Positions 6,320-15,500 are shown, counted from the first letter of the stretch. The stretch: 19,980 nucleotides of DNA from Lysobacterales bacterium (GCA_026993285.1 JALWTZ010000242.1:1-19980); one strand, 5' to 3'. The notes: generated from the letters alone by a model not told the origin. Numbers and translations are program-made.

Positions 6320-7343
6320 GCGTTTCTCCTGCCTGCACTTCCACTTGCCCAATGGGTCGGCAGCCCAGGCCGGCGGACTGAAAGTGCGAACAAGCGACCT
6401 GCTGGTGTTCGGCATCCACAATCACCGCCAGACCGATGCCGCAATTGAAGGTACGCAGCATTTCCATGGTTTCTACACCACCGGCTGTCTGCAGCCACTG
6501 GAATACCGGTGGCCAGGCCCAGCGTTCCAGTTCGAAACGCAGGCTCAGGCCTTCCGGCACCACGCGAATCACATTTTCCACCAGGCCGCCACCGGTCACA
6601 TGCGCCATGCCCGCCACCGGGATCTCTTCCAGCAAGGCCAGCACTTCCCGCACATAGATGCGGGTGGGTGCCATCAGGGCATCGCCCAGAGTGGTCTCCC
6701 CACAGGGCTGGTTCAGATCCGCGTCACTGTGCTCGATGATCCGGCGGATCAGGGAATAGCCATTGGAATGCGGGCCGGAGCTGTCCACGCCCAGTACCAC
6801 CTGCCCGGCATTTATGGCCGAACCATCCAGTTGTTTCTCCCGTTCCACCGCGCCCACGACAAAACCGGCCAGGTCATATTCTCCTGGTGCATACATATCC
6901 GGCATCTCGGCCGTTTCACCACCAATGAGGGCGCAACCGGCCTGGCTGCAGCCCTCGGCAATCCCGGCAATCACCGTGGCAGCCTGTTCGGTATCCAGCT
7001 TGCCCGTGGCAAAGTAATCGAGAAAGAACAGCGGTTCGGCACCCACCGTGAGAATATCATTGACACACATGGCCACCAGATCGATACCGATACTGTCATG
7101 TCGATTCAGCTGGCTGGCCAGTTTGAGCTTGGTGCCCACGCCATCCGTGCCGGAAACCAGCACTGGTTCCCGCCAGCGAGCCGTATCCAGACGGAACAGT
7201 CCGCCGAACCCTCCCAGACCGGTCATGACCTCCGGGCGAAAAGTGCGTTTGACATGCGGCTTGATTTTTTCCACCAGGGCATTACCCGCATCGATGTCCA
7301 CCCCGGCATCACGATAGGTCAGGCCTTCAGATTCACCCGTCAC
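6303..7343 (-). CDS. purM: Phosphoribosylformylglycinamidine cyclo-ligase PurM
   Basis: PurM (AIR synthetase) closes the imidazole ring in step five of purine synthesis using ATP. The sequence carries the family hallmarks: LTYRDAGVDIDAGNALV at the N-terminus, RPEVMTGLGGFGGLF, VSGTDGVGTKLKLA, IGIDLVAMCVNDILTVGAEP, GGETAEMPDMY and SSGPHSNGYSLIRRI, then HVTGGGLVEN and RTFNCGIG. I place the start at the GTG at 7343 because GGAG lies six bases upstream and the N-terminus (MTGESEGLTYRDAG) then aligns with E. coli PurM, giving 346 residues against 345. An ATG at 7358 and TTGs further upstream are alternatives. It is the first gene of purM-purN-DUF3108 and is divergent from the DUF2066 gene 54 bases away. 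Confidence 0.96.
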   Translation of the reverse strand: MTGESEGLTYRDAGVDIDAGNALVEKIKPHVKRTFRPEVMTGLGGFGGLFRLDTARWREPVLVSGTDGVGTKLKLASQLNRHDSIGIDLVAMCVNDILTVGAEPLFFLDYFATGKLDTEQAATVIAGIAEGCSQAGCALIGGETAEMPDMYAPGEYDLAGFVVGAVEREKQLDGSAINAGQVVLGVDSSGPHSNGYSLIRRIIEHSDADLNQPCGETTLGDALMAPTRIYVREVLALLEEIPVAGMAHVTGGGLVENVIRVVPEGLSLRFELERWAWPPVFQWLQTAGGVETMEMLRTFNCGIGLAVIVDAEHQQVACSHFQSAGLGCRPIGQVEVQAGETRVQFD

Positions 7344-7397
7344 GCTGTTCTCCGGCATCCAATTCAACAAGTGCGGTATGGTATCTTATGCACCACC

Positions 7398-8453
7398 ATG
7401 TATAAACGCCTGCTCACGACCATTTTCCTCCTGGCACTCTGTACCGCCGGCCTGGCGCGTACACGGGTCGATCTGTTTCGTGCCGACATTCCCGTTGAGG
7501 CCGAAGGCAAGAAGCTCAAAGCCGGAGATGCCCGCAGGGCACTGGCGCAGGTACTGGTCCGTATTACCGGGCAAAGCACGATCATGACCAGAGCGGATGT
7601 CCAACAGGCGCTTCAGCGGGCCAGTCGTCTGGTGTTCCGCTTCCGCTTCTACCAGCGGGACCACGATACCCAACCACCTGAAACCCGTGTGGAAGTTGGC
7701 TTTGACCCGGAAGGTGTGCGTGCGCTGGTCCGCCGTCTTTCCCTGCCCTGGTGGGGGGCGGAAAGACCGGAACTGTTATGGGTGGCGGTACTGGATCAAA
7801 CCACGGCCCGCTCTCTGATCAACACGGAGATTTTCCCTCCCCTTGATGAGGGCATGCAAACCGCGAGAGAACGCGGTCTGCCGCTGACCTTGCCCCTGCT
7901 GGATCTCGATGACCAGCGAACCCTGTCACCCGTGGAGCTTTGGGGCGGGTTCACCGACAGTCTCGGCAGCGCACGCAAACGCTATGGCAGTGATGGTTGG
8001 CTGTTGTTGCGCCTGGAAAACCGGGGCCCTGTCTGGAAGGCCCGCTGGGAGCTTTCGCTACCGGACGAACGGCCACCCCTGCTGACACAGTGGGATGACA
8101 TCGGCACCGATCCGGAAGCCCTGCTGGCACAGGGTGTGGACCATGCCAGTGCATGGCTGGCGCAGCGGCTGGCATTTACCCTCAGCGAGCAGACACAAGG
8201 GCTGGTGGACATTCAGGTCGAACAGCTGCATGGCCTGCCGGATTGGCTGCGACTGGAGCAATGGTTGCAGCAACAGCCCTGGAGCGAGCATGTGGAATTG
8301 CTGCGCATGCATCAGGGCAAGGCCCGGATACGGTTGCACATTACCACGGCCTGGCCCATGGTCCGGCAAGCACTGTTGCGCAGTGGCCTGCTGCAATTGG
8401 AAACCGCCGATGCAACCCCTGAAGCCGAACGCTGGATCTGGGCTGCGCCATGA
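7398..8453 (+). CDS. DUF2066 domain-containing exported protein
   Basis: The 351-residue product starts with a signal peptide (MYKRLLTTIFLLALCTAGLA, probable cleavage after AGLA). The mature protein opens with RTRVDLFRADIPVEAEGKKL and then the typical DUF2066 block DARRALAQVLVRITGQSTIM, followed by LVFRFRFYQR and VGFDPEGVRALVRRLSLPWW. Its C-terminal half is less conserved. Function is unknown; the family is found in gammaproteobacteria, typically beside purM and hda as here. The frame is open far upstream (to 6189), but that part is antisense to purM and purN and is not real. No good ribosome binding site precedes the ATG at 7398. The stop overlaps the next gene by four bases (ATGA). Confidence 0.85.
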   Translation: MYKRLLTTIFLLALCTAGLARTRVDLFRADIPVEAEGKKLKAGDARRALAQVLVRITGQSTIMTRADVQQALQRASRLVFRFRFYQRDHDTQPPETRVEVGFDPEGVRALVRRLSLPWWGAERPELLWVAVLDQTTARSLINTEIFPPLDEGMQTARERGLPLTLPLLDLDDQRTLSPVELWGGFTDSLGSARKRYGSDGWLLLRLENRGPVWKARWELSLPDERPPLLTQWDDIGTDPEALLAQGVDHASAWLAQRLAFTLSEQTQGLVDIQVEQLHGLPDWLRLEQWLQQQPWSEHVELLRMHQGKARIRLHITTAWPMVRQALLRSGLLQLETADATPEAERWIWAAP

Positions 8454-9007
8454 ACTTCACCTGGATTCCCAATGCCATTACCCTGGCACGCATCTTCAGT
8501 GCCATTCCTCTGGCCTGGCTGTTGATGACCGGGGCAGTCTGGCCAGCCCTGATACTGTTTCTGTTCGCCGGTCTTTCCGACGCACTGGATGGCTGGCTGG
8601 CCCGTCGTTTCCATTGGCAAAGCCAACTGGGTGGCTATCTTGACCCCATCGCCGACAAGGCATTGATGCTGGCTGCCTATGTACCGCTGGCGATCCAGCA
8701 ATGGCTTCCTCTCTGGCTGGCAGCCCTGATCGTATTGCGTGACCTGCTGATTGTCGCCGGTGCCTTTGCCTGGCATTTCCTGCGCGGCCCACTTCAGGCT
8801 GAGCCCCTGTTACAGGGGCGTATCAACACCGTGCTGCAAATTCTGCTGGTACTTTTGGTCCTGCTGGACCAGACAGGCAGCCTGCAACTGCCGCCGGTCT
8901 TGCTCCGGAGCGGGATCGTGCTGGTGGCACTCAGTACCCTGGTCAGTGGTACCTGTTATGTCATACGCTGGTCCGGCAAACACCCGGAACAGGAGCCGCT
9001 TCCATGA
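8450..9007 (+). CDS. CDP-alcohol phosphatidyltransferase family membrane protein
   Basis: This 185-residue integral membrane enzyme has the complete CDP-alcohol phosphotransferase signature D-x2-DG-x2-AR-x8-G-x3-D-x3-D: Asp44, Asp47-Gly48, Ala51-Arg52, Gly61, Asp65 and Asp69 in SDALDGWLARRFHWQSQLGG and YLDPIADK. The aspartates bind the two metal ions and the CDP-lipid. Hydrophobic segments before and after give about six membrane helices. The N-terminus WIPNAITLARIFSAIP is PgsA-like. It probably makes a phospholipid such as phosphatidylglycerol phosphate, but whether it is the main PgsA or a paralogue with another acceptor cannot be judged from the window. It overlaps the genes on both sides by ATGA, so translation is probably coupled through the operon. 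Confidence 0.9.
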   Translation: MNFTWIPNAITLARIFSAIPLAWLLMTGAVWPALILFLFAGLSDALDGWLARRFHWQSQLGGYLDPIADKALMLAAYVPLAIQQWLPLWLAALIVLRDLLIVAGAFAWHFLRGPLQAEPLLQGRINTVLQILLVLLVLLDQTGSLQLPPVLLRSGIVLVALSTLVSGTCYVIRWSGKHPEQEPLP

Positions 9008-10083
9008 CGGAATCCCAAAAATGGTTCTACCTGATCTTTCTGCTGATTTCGGCTGGATTGATCTGGCTGCTTTCTCCCATCCTCACGCCCTTCGTGATCT
9101 CGGCGGTACTGGCTTATCTGGGTGATCCGCTGGCGGACTGGCTGGAAGCACGAGGTTTCAGCCGCACGCTGGCCGTGGTGACGGTCTTCAGTGTCATGAC
9201 CCTGCTGTTGCTGGCCGTTCTCCTCCTGCTGATTCCTGTCCTGGAACACCAGATCAGCACACTGATTGAGCGCATGCCTGCAATCCTGGGCTGGCTGCAG
9301 ACCCAGCTGGATCAACTGCTGGGCCTGTTCGGCATGAACAGTGAGGAAGAAGGGCTCAAGCTCACCGCGCTGGTGGATCTGCTGCGCCAGCATTGGCAGC
9401 AAGCGGGCGGGTTGGCCAGAGGATTACTGCAGTATTTCGGCAGATCCGGGCAGTTCATGGTTGAACTGGCCCTGAACCTGACCCTGATTCCGGTGGTGAC
9501 CTTCTACCTGCTGCGCGACTGGGACATTCTGGTGGCCCGTATACATGAACTTTTGCCCCGTCACATTGAGCCAACCATACGCCGTTTGATGGCGGAATCC
9601 GATGCCGTACTGGGCGCTTTCATGCGTGGCCAGCTCAGTGTCATGGTCCTTCTAGGGCTGTTCTACACAGCCGGCTTGTGGTTGTTAGGTGTGGAGTTTG
9701 CCTTTTTGATCGGCATGGGGGCCGGGCTGATCAGCTTCATCCCCTATCTGGGCACCATTGTGGGCATTGCCGCGGCCTGTATTGCAGCCTGGTTCCAGTT
9801 CCATAGCCTGCAACAGGTTCTGCTGGTTGCCGGTGTGTTTGGTATCGGCCAGCTGTTGCAGGACATGGTATTGATTCCCCGCCTGGTGGGCCAATCCATC
9901 GGCCTTCATCCGGTGGCTGTCATTTTTGCGGTCATGGCCGGTGGCCAATTATTCGGTTTTGTCGGCATTTTGATCGCCCTGCCCGCAGCCTCGGTGGTGG
10001 TCATCGTACTGCGCCACATGCACCAGGCCTACCAGCAAAGCACGCTTTATCGTGATGACGACAGCGCCGATGCCGCCTCCTGA
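9004..10083 (+). CDS. PerM / AI-2E exporter family permease
   Basis: The 359-residue product belongs to the UPF0118 / AI-2E transporter family (PerM, TqsA). It has two hydrophobic segments at the N-terminus (FYLIFLLISAGLIWLL and ILTPFVISAVLAYLGDPLAD, the latter a conserved family feature), a third near residues 58-80, a soluble middle part (about 85-150) and a C-terminal hydrophobic half. The C-terminal half includes the family blocks VTFYLLRDWD, GLISFIPYLGTIVGI and LIPRLVGQSIGLHPVAVIFA. Substrate is unknown: the family includes exporters of autoinducer-2 and Na+/H+ antiporters. It starts within the stop of the preceding gene and overlaps hda, as in many relatives where perM precedes hda. Confidence 0.9.
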   Translation: MTESQKWFYLIFLLISAGLIWLLSPILTPFVISAVLAYLGDPLADWLEARGFSRTLAVVTVFSVMTLLLLAVLLLLIPVLEHQISTLIERMPAILGWLQTQLDQLLGLFGMNSEEEGLKLTALVDLLRQHWQQAGGLARGLLQYFGRSGQFMVELALNLTLIPVVTFYLLRDWDILVARIHELLPRHIEPTIRRLMAESDAVLGAFMRGQLSVMVLLGLFYTAGLWLLGVEFAFLIGMGAGLISFIPYLGTIVGIAAACIAAWFQFHSLQQVLLVAGVFGIGQLLQDMVLIPRLVGQSIGLHPVAVIFAVMAGGQLFGFVGILIALPAASVVVIVLRHMHQAYQQSTLYRDDDSADAAS

Positions 10084-10765
10084 ACAGCTGGTCCTGCCCA
10101 TTCACCCGGCCCGCTATCAAACCTTTGTCAGCTTTGCCGATACGGGCAATCAGCTGGCCAGAGAAAGTGTATGGCAGTTGGCAAATGGCATCAGCCTGAG
10201 TGATCGGCTGCTGCTGACCGGCCCGGCTGCCTGCGGAAAAACCCATCTGTTGCAAGCTGCCTGCCAGCATATCCGTCAACAGGGAACCAGTGCCATCTAT
10301 GCGGACCTGAACAAACAGCCGCCACTGGAAGGTCTGGAAGCCCTGGAGCTGATCGCGCTGGACAATCTGACTGCACTCGAATCACTGGCTGGCCTGCAAG
10401 AAAGCCTGTTTCATCTGCTCAATCGCTGCCAGGCACAGCCGTGCCGGATCGTGGCGGCTTCCCGTCTGCCACCGGGACAGTTGAACGGGCTGTTGCCGGA
10501 TCTGCAATCCCGTCTGCTGGCTTTTCAACAGGTACGCATGCACGCAATTGATGATGCAGGCTTGCAAACAGTAACAGAACACCTCTGTCGACAGTTGCAA
10601 ATGGATTGCTCCGAGGCGATGAAACGGCACTTGCAACTGCATGGCCCCAGGGATCTTCATGGCCTGTCCACCCTGCTCTTCAGACTGGCGGAATCCAGCT
10701 TGCGCCTGAAGCGTCGCCCCACGCTGCCCCTGCTGCGTGCATTGATGCAGGAAGCAGCCGAATAA
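10055..10765 (+). CDS. hda: DnaA regulatory inactivator Hda
   Basis: Hda is the AAA+ protein that, with the DNA-loaded sliding clamp, stimulates ATP hydrolysis by DnaA to prevent re-initiation. The clamp-binding motif QLVLP is at residues 11-15, Walker A (GPAACGKT) at 56-63 and the Walker B Asp103 in LIALDNL. AASRLPPGQL and LQSRLLAFQQVRM follow in the sensor 1 and arginine-finger regions, and the protein ends with a small helical domain. With the ATG at 10055 it has 236 residues. The ATG at 10070 would place QLVLP after five residues, exactly as in E. coli Hda, and is equally plausible; neither has a clear ribosome binding site. It overlaps the PerM-like gene and ends 12 bases from the convergent pilin gene. 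Confidence 0.93.
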   Translation: MTTAPMPPPEQLVLPIHPARYQTFVSFADTGNQLARESVWQLANGISLSDRLLLTGPAACGKTHLLQAACQHIRQQGTSAIYADLNKQPPLEGLEALELIALDNLTALESLAGLQESLFHLLNRCQAQPCRIVAASRLPPGQLNGLLPDLQSRLLAFQQVRMHAIDDAGLQTVTEHLCRQLQMDCSEAMKRHLQLHGPRDLHGLSTLLFRLAESSLRLKRRPTLPLLRALMQEAAE

Positions 10766-10777
10766 GGAAACAAGGCC

Positions 10778-11308
10778 TTACTGACAACGAATCTGTGTGC
10801 CGCGGTCGGCACGCTCCCGTCGTACGCGTCCGGTATTGGCCAGAACCAGCGCACGCGCACGGGATGGCCCTCGAGTATCGCACAGGCTGATACGGGCATT
10901 ACTGCCAGGGCTGGTACCATTGGGGAGGAATCGCAAGGTTTTTCTACCTCTGGAGGTGTGCACCTGCAGGCCGGTGTCGTCCATATGCCAAAACTGCAGC
11001 ACCCGCTCGCCGGGTTGTAACTGGCGATCCCGGTTCAGGTCGAGAAACACCAGCACACCCCGATTCCACTCTACACCGGCATCACAGTGATCACCGCTGT
11101 TACTGGCACACACCACCACGGTATTTTGATGGATCACCGCCTGTTGCCTCGCATGATTCAACAGCGTGTGCAAACCATCCAACCAGGCATCCATCCGCCG
11201 GTTACGCAGAAAATCCTGCATGGTCGGCACCCCCATGGACAACAGCAATACTGCTATCAGTGTAGCCATCAGGCTTTCCAGAACCGTCATGCCATGATTC
11301 CTTTTCAT
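10778..11308 (-). CDS. GspH/FimT family type IV minor pilin
   Basis: The 176-residue product has a type III (prepilin) signal: six-residue leader MKRNHG, then MTVLESLMATLIAVLLL, with Gly6 before the cleavage site and Glu11 at mature position +5, followed by the single N-terminal helix. The expected +1 Phe is replaced by Met, which some minor pilins tolerate. The rest matches the GspH/FimT domain: MDAWLDGLHTLLNHARQQAV, then VVVCASNSGDHCDAGVEWNRG and GVLVFLDLNRDRQL. Two cysteine pairs may form disulfides. FimT-like minor pilins take part in type IV pilus priming and, in competent bacteria, DNA binding. It stands alone: no other pilin genes are here. The weak GGTGG ribosome binding site lies close to the ATG. 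Confidence 0.88.
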   Translation of the reverse strand: MKRNHGMTVLESLMATLIAVLLLSMGVPTMQDFLRNRRMDAWLDGLHTLLNHARQQAVIHQNTVVVCASNSGDHCDAGVEWNRGVLVFLDLNRDRQLQPGERVLQFWHMDDTGLQVHTSRGRKTLRFLPNGTSPGSNARISLCDTRGPSRARALVLANTGRVRRERADRGTQIRCQ

Positions 11309-11410
11309 GAGCCACCTCTGCTTTCCTTGTCCCGGTCAGACTAACCACTGGGTATTCAACAATCCTGCGCAACAACGACTATATTCTGTAAGAATTCCTT
11401 ATGCGCGCCA

Positions 11411-11442
11411 TCAAAAAAGCCCGGCCAAGGGCCGGGCTTTTC
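11411..11442 (-). terminator. Intrinsic terminator of the secreted DUF302-like gene
   Basis: An 8-bp G+C-only stem (GCCCGGCC at 11419-11426 with GGCCGGGC at 11430-11437) closes a three-base loop. On the minus strand it is followed by six T residues (11418-11413). It lies about 30 bases after the stop of the gene ending at 11471. Four T residues follow on the plus strand, so it could work in both directions, although no plus-strand gene ends here. Confidence 0.9.
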
Positions 11443-11470
11443 CTACAAGTCAATTGGCGAGAGAGGAGAT

Positions 11471-12403
11471 TCAGTCTCCGCCTGCAGCGGCCTCCAGTGC
11501 CTTGCCGATAGCCTTGGGGCTGGACATGATGTTCATGAAGCTGTTCTTGCCCATCATCTTCAGATCCGGGCGGTGCATGGCCATGCGGAAACGCATGTGC
11601 AGAGCCACCACTTCATCACCATCCACGAGGATTTCTATAGGCAGATAGGCCGTGGTTTTCAGTGGTTCGAAGTCCACATTGCTCATCACCCAGGCATCAT
11701 CCATATGCTCGTCCCCACCTTCAGGCATTTTCAGCGAGACACCGAAAATGGTCTGCTCATTGGGCAGATCCAGGCGGTAAACCTTGTGTACGCCACCCTT
11801 GCCCGCCGCCAGATTTTTCTCCAGGGCATCCACCGCCTCCTTGTGGCTGTCAAACTCGGCCAGTTCATACGGATCGTCGAAATACTCCATGCCGAAAGTG
11901 TAGTGATACTTGCGCAACTTCTTGGCTGTCATGCCCTTTTTGGAACCAAAGCTTTCTGCGGCACCAATGGCATCGGCCAGCGCCTTGGAAAGAAAGGCAA
12001 GGTCGGAATTCAGACGGTAGGCATTGGCCACATAGGCTGGATTGGGATAGGCCACCTGAATCTCGTCCCCCACCTGGGTGATGGCGATCCGCCAGGGTGC
12101 GGCAAATGCACCACGCTCGCTAGCTGTGGCCGCCTTGATCAGATCATCGCGGGTCACCACCAGCACATGTGCCTTGTCCACATGGGTGCCTTCGTACGGG
12201 GAGTATTCCCCCACCAGCTGGAAACCAGCACCAGTCAGCTTGTTCTTGACTTCTTCCACCTTGGCATCGAAGTCTCCACCCGTGGTCTTTTCTGCCAATA
12301 CAAAGGGCTTGAGACGCTCTGCAGCCTGTACGTTCGCAGACCAGGATACCAGCATCAGCACAGTCAACAGGACAGTTCCCAACGTGTTTTTCAGGTTTTT
12401 CAT
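11471..12403 (-). CDS. Exported protein with DUF302-like region
   Basis: The 310-residue product has a clear Sec signal peptide (MKNLKNTLGTVLLTVLMLVS followed by WSANVQA; cleavage after residue 27). The following ~120 residues resemble the DUF302 pattern: an amphipathic helix leading to LTGAGFQLVGEYSPY, a strand AHVLVVTRDDL, then PWRIAITQVGDEIQVAYPNP ending in an aromatic AYVANAYR. Residues about 170-310 form a second region with no motif I can name (HKVYRLDLPNEQTIFGVSL, YLPIEILVDGDEVVALHMRF, SFMNIMSSPKAIGKALEA). It is probably periplasmic. The start at 12403 has a GGGGGA ribosome binding site; the frame is open further upstream, but that part has no coding features and contains the receptor's terminator. 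The 130 bases upstream show no confident promoter. Function unknown. Confidence 0.82.
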   Translation of the reverse strand: MKNLKNTLGTVLLTVLMLVSWSANVQAAERLKPFVLAEKTTGGDFDAKVEEVKNKLTGAGFQLVGEYSPYEGTHVDKAHVLVVTRDDLIKAATASERGAFAAPWRIAITQVGDEIQVAYPNPAYVANAYRLNSDLAFLSKALADAIGAAESFGSKKGMTAKKLRKYHYTFGMEYFDDPYELAEFDSHKEAVDALEKNLAAGKGGVHKVYRLDLPNEQTIFGVSLKMPEGGDEHMDDAWVMSNVDFEPLKTTAYLPIEILVDGDEVVALHMRFRMAMHRPDLKMMGKNSFMNIMSSPKAIGKALEAAAGGD

Positions 12404-12533
12404 ATTCCCCCCGGATATCGTGGTTGAGCAATATTGTCGTTCTGGATCAGGGGAAGCATAGGGAGGCCTGCCGGCTTTGCCTATACCACCATACGGGAAG
12501 AAATCAGGGAGCGCTAATACAGAAAATACGCAT

Positions 12534-12562
12534 AAAAAAACCCCGGCCATGGGCCGGGGTTT
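12534..12562 (-). terminator. Intrinsic terminator of the TonB-dependent receptor gene
   Basis: CCCCGGCC (12541-12548) pairs with GGCCGGGG (12552-12559) around a three-base loop. On the minus strand it is followed by seven T residues (12540-12534). It starts about 25 bases after the receptor stop codon. Its design is almost the same as the terminator at 11411-11442. Confidence 0.92.
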
Positions 12563-12584
12563 CCTGTTTCACGCAGCAGTATGC

Positions 12585-15500
12585 TTAGAAATCGTAACGA
12601 ATACCGATCTGCGCACCCCAGCGGGACTGGCCCGCGCGGTCACTGCGGCTGAACGGCTGGGTACGGCCATTCCAGTCATAGATGTAACGACCGGTGGCTT
12701 CGTCCACGCCTTCAAAGTTGGCGACAGCAAAGGTCTGGAAGCTGGCCTGCTCGATATGCCCCCAATCGCTGTTGATCAGGTTGAGCACATTGGTCAGGTT
12801 CAGATAGACCACGCCCTTGCCGGGGCCGAAGAACGGAATCTCCTGCGTGACCTTCATGTCCAGTTGCGTCACCCACGGGGAGCGGTCGCTGTTACGCGGC
12901 ACCACCTGCCCCATGTACTCCCGCAGGCCGGGGGTATTGTTGACGAAGTCGAAGAAGGCGGCTTCTTCGGACGGATCGGTGAAGATCACATCACCCGGAC
13001 CGGAAGGCACATAGAACAGATCGTTACTGGAACGACGGTCCCCATTGGCATCATTGCCAAAGATATAGCTGAAGGGACGACCGGAGCGGTTCTCGTAGAA
13101 CAGCGTCACCGTGGTGGCGTGACCTTCAAAGAAGTACTTCTTCCAGGTGGCCGTGGCGATGATCCGGTCACGAATCTCGTAATCGGATGCGGCCAGCTGC
13201 GGCTCGTTGGGGTTGACATTGGGCAGATAGCCCCAGTTGGAGATGGCACGGGAGGAACCGCCGTCATTCACCTCACGGGTATCCATGCCAGTGTAACCCA
13301 CCATCCAGGACAAGCCTTCGTTACCGTCCATGGCCTTCTTCAAGGAGAGTGTCCAGGAAGTGGTTGCACCCTGTGTCGTGTTCTCCAGCAGCACTACATC
13401 ATTGAAGTCACGATTGTTGTTGCAACGCTGGGAACGGCTGTTGTTGGGATCACACCAATAGGACAGTCGGCCATCCGGCATGGTACCGGTGGGATCACCT
13501 AGGTTCAGGTGACGGTACTTGATGCCATATTTGGTTTCAGTGTGCAGTACTTCCGCACTGGCGACGATACCATCCCAGGGCAGTTCGTGGTCAATGGCCA
13601 GATTGGACTTCCACACGGAGGGCTGGTTGAAGTCCGGATCCACCACATCCACATCCATGCGCGCGGCTCCACCGGGACGCGGCAGGTTGTCGGGATCAGC
13701 CGTAATGGGCACCAGCGAACCGGAGTAATCTGAATAGGTCGTCACATTGCCACCGGGGTTGGTGAACGGATTGGACAGCCAGACACCCGCCGTGGAACCC
13801 ATGAACAGACCAAAGCCACCACGGATCTGCGTGGGGCGGTCCAGACCCAGATCGTAGTTGAAGCCCACGCGTGGCTGCAGTACACCGTTTCCATCCACAG
13901 TGGTGTTGTTCGGGAAACCGTAGAACTGCTCGAAAGCCGGGTTGTACAGCGGCTTGTCACCAGTGGTGGGCAGGTCGTAACGCAGGCCGGCCACCACGGT
14001 CAGCTGGTAGTTCACATCCCAGGTATCCTGCAGGAACAAACCCCAGTTGGCCAGTGCCCAGTCGGCGGTGGGCAGCGGATCATTCGGGTCGGTACCGATG
14101 CGGTAGGAGTAGGAACGGTAGTTACCATTGGCGAAGTCATCAATGGAACGGAAGCGGTAGTAGCCCAGGCTGTCAAAAACAAACAGGTTGTTGATGTCAT
14201 TGAGCTTGTAATCAAAACCGCCACGCAGGGTATGTGCACCCTTGCGCAAGTCAGCCGCAAAGAACACGGTAGTGGTATCCACCTGCAGGTCATTGGCCTG
14301 ACGGAAGCGCTCGGTTCCGAAGTGAACCTCACCGGTCACGCTTTCACCGGCACCGGAAGTGCCTGGCACACCATCCACGCGGAAATAGGGCATGCGGGCA
14401 TTGTTGTCCGGGTACTTGTGGAAACTCATCTGGGCAATATTCAGTTCGGTGGACAGGTTGGGCGTCCAGTCTGAATAGAGTTGCAATGCATAGTTTTCGG
14501 TATCGAAGGTATTGGTGTACCAGTGAGAACTCAGGGAAACATCATAATTGCCCCGGTTTCTGATATTGATTTCCTTGCCCAGCGTACTGTTGTAACGGGC
14601 AGTCAAACGATGGTTGGCATTGATGTTCCAGTCCACTTTAACCAGCGTTTTCTTGTCGCTGTTTTTCAGCTCACTGGCGTTGAAATCACCGATGTTGGCA
14701 GCTCCGTAGCCTGCGGCAATGTCACGAATCTGCTGCAGCGCGGCAGCATCCGGTGTAAAGGCCGGGTCCAGCGCATTGGTGTTTTCAAATTCTTCGTAGT
14801 TGAGGAAGAAGAACAGCTTGTTCTGAATAATGGGACCACCAAAGGTCACACCACGGGTCCACTCCTCGAAGGTATCAAAGGCATTGCCGTCTTCATCGTC
14901 ACCCACCATGGAATTGTCACGGTAGACATAGTACAGGCTGCCATGGAACTCGTTGGTACCGCTCTTGGTCACGGCATTGAGATCACCGCCCACAAAGTTG
15001 GACTTGGACACATCGTAGGGAGAAATACCGATATTCAACTGGTCGATGGTCTCCAGCGAGAAGGGCTGACCACGTGCCATGGAAGGCAGGCCGCCACCTT
15101 CAAGGCCGAACTCGTCATTGGTGGGCACACCGTCAATGGCAATATTGTTGTAACGGTTGTTCTGCCCTGCCACGGAAATGGTGTTCTCTTCCTTGTCCAG
15201 TACGGTAATGCGCGGGTCCATGCGAGCAAAATCGGCCAGACCACGGGAAATGGACGGCGAGGCATCAATCTGGTCACGCGTAATGGTGGTGCCCGCACCC
15301 ATGTTGGAAGGATCGAAGATGCCGGATGAAGCCATGCCCACCACTTCCACCTTGTCCAGGTCGGCGGTATCGGGGGTCAGCACCACATCCAGGTTCTTGT
15401 CCTTGCCCAGTTCCAGATAGAGGTCAGTGGCGGATTCGCTTTTGAATCCATCCTTGCTGACCATCACCTTGTAGGGGCCACCCACACGCAAACCCTTGGC

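Noticed and set aside
6189..7397. A plus-strand frame open for about 400 codons upstream of the DUF2066 gene, in the same frame
   Set aside because: It lies antisense to purN and purM, has no family resemblance, and the true DUF2066 start with its signal peptide is at 7398.
12404..12533. Promoter for the secreted DUF302-like gene
   Set aside because: A few TATA-like hexamers are present, but none has a partner at 16-18 bases that I would defend.
12477..13502. Plus-strand open frame of about 340 codons opposite the TonB-dependent receptor
   Set aside because: Its composition (Ile/Gly/His/Val-rich) is typical of the complement of a real gene; it also covers the receptor terminator and has no recognisable domain.
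14481..15329. Plus-strand open frame of about 280 codons opposite the receptor plug domain
   Set aside because: Shadow of the receptor gene; low-information Val/Ile/Gly-rich translation with no motif.
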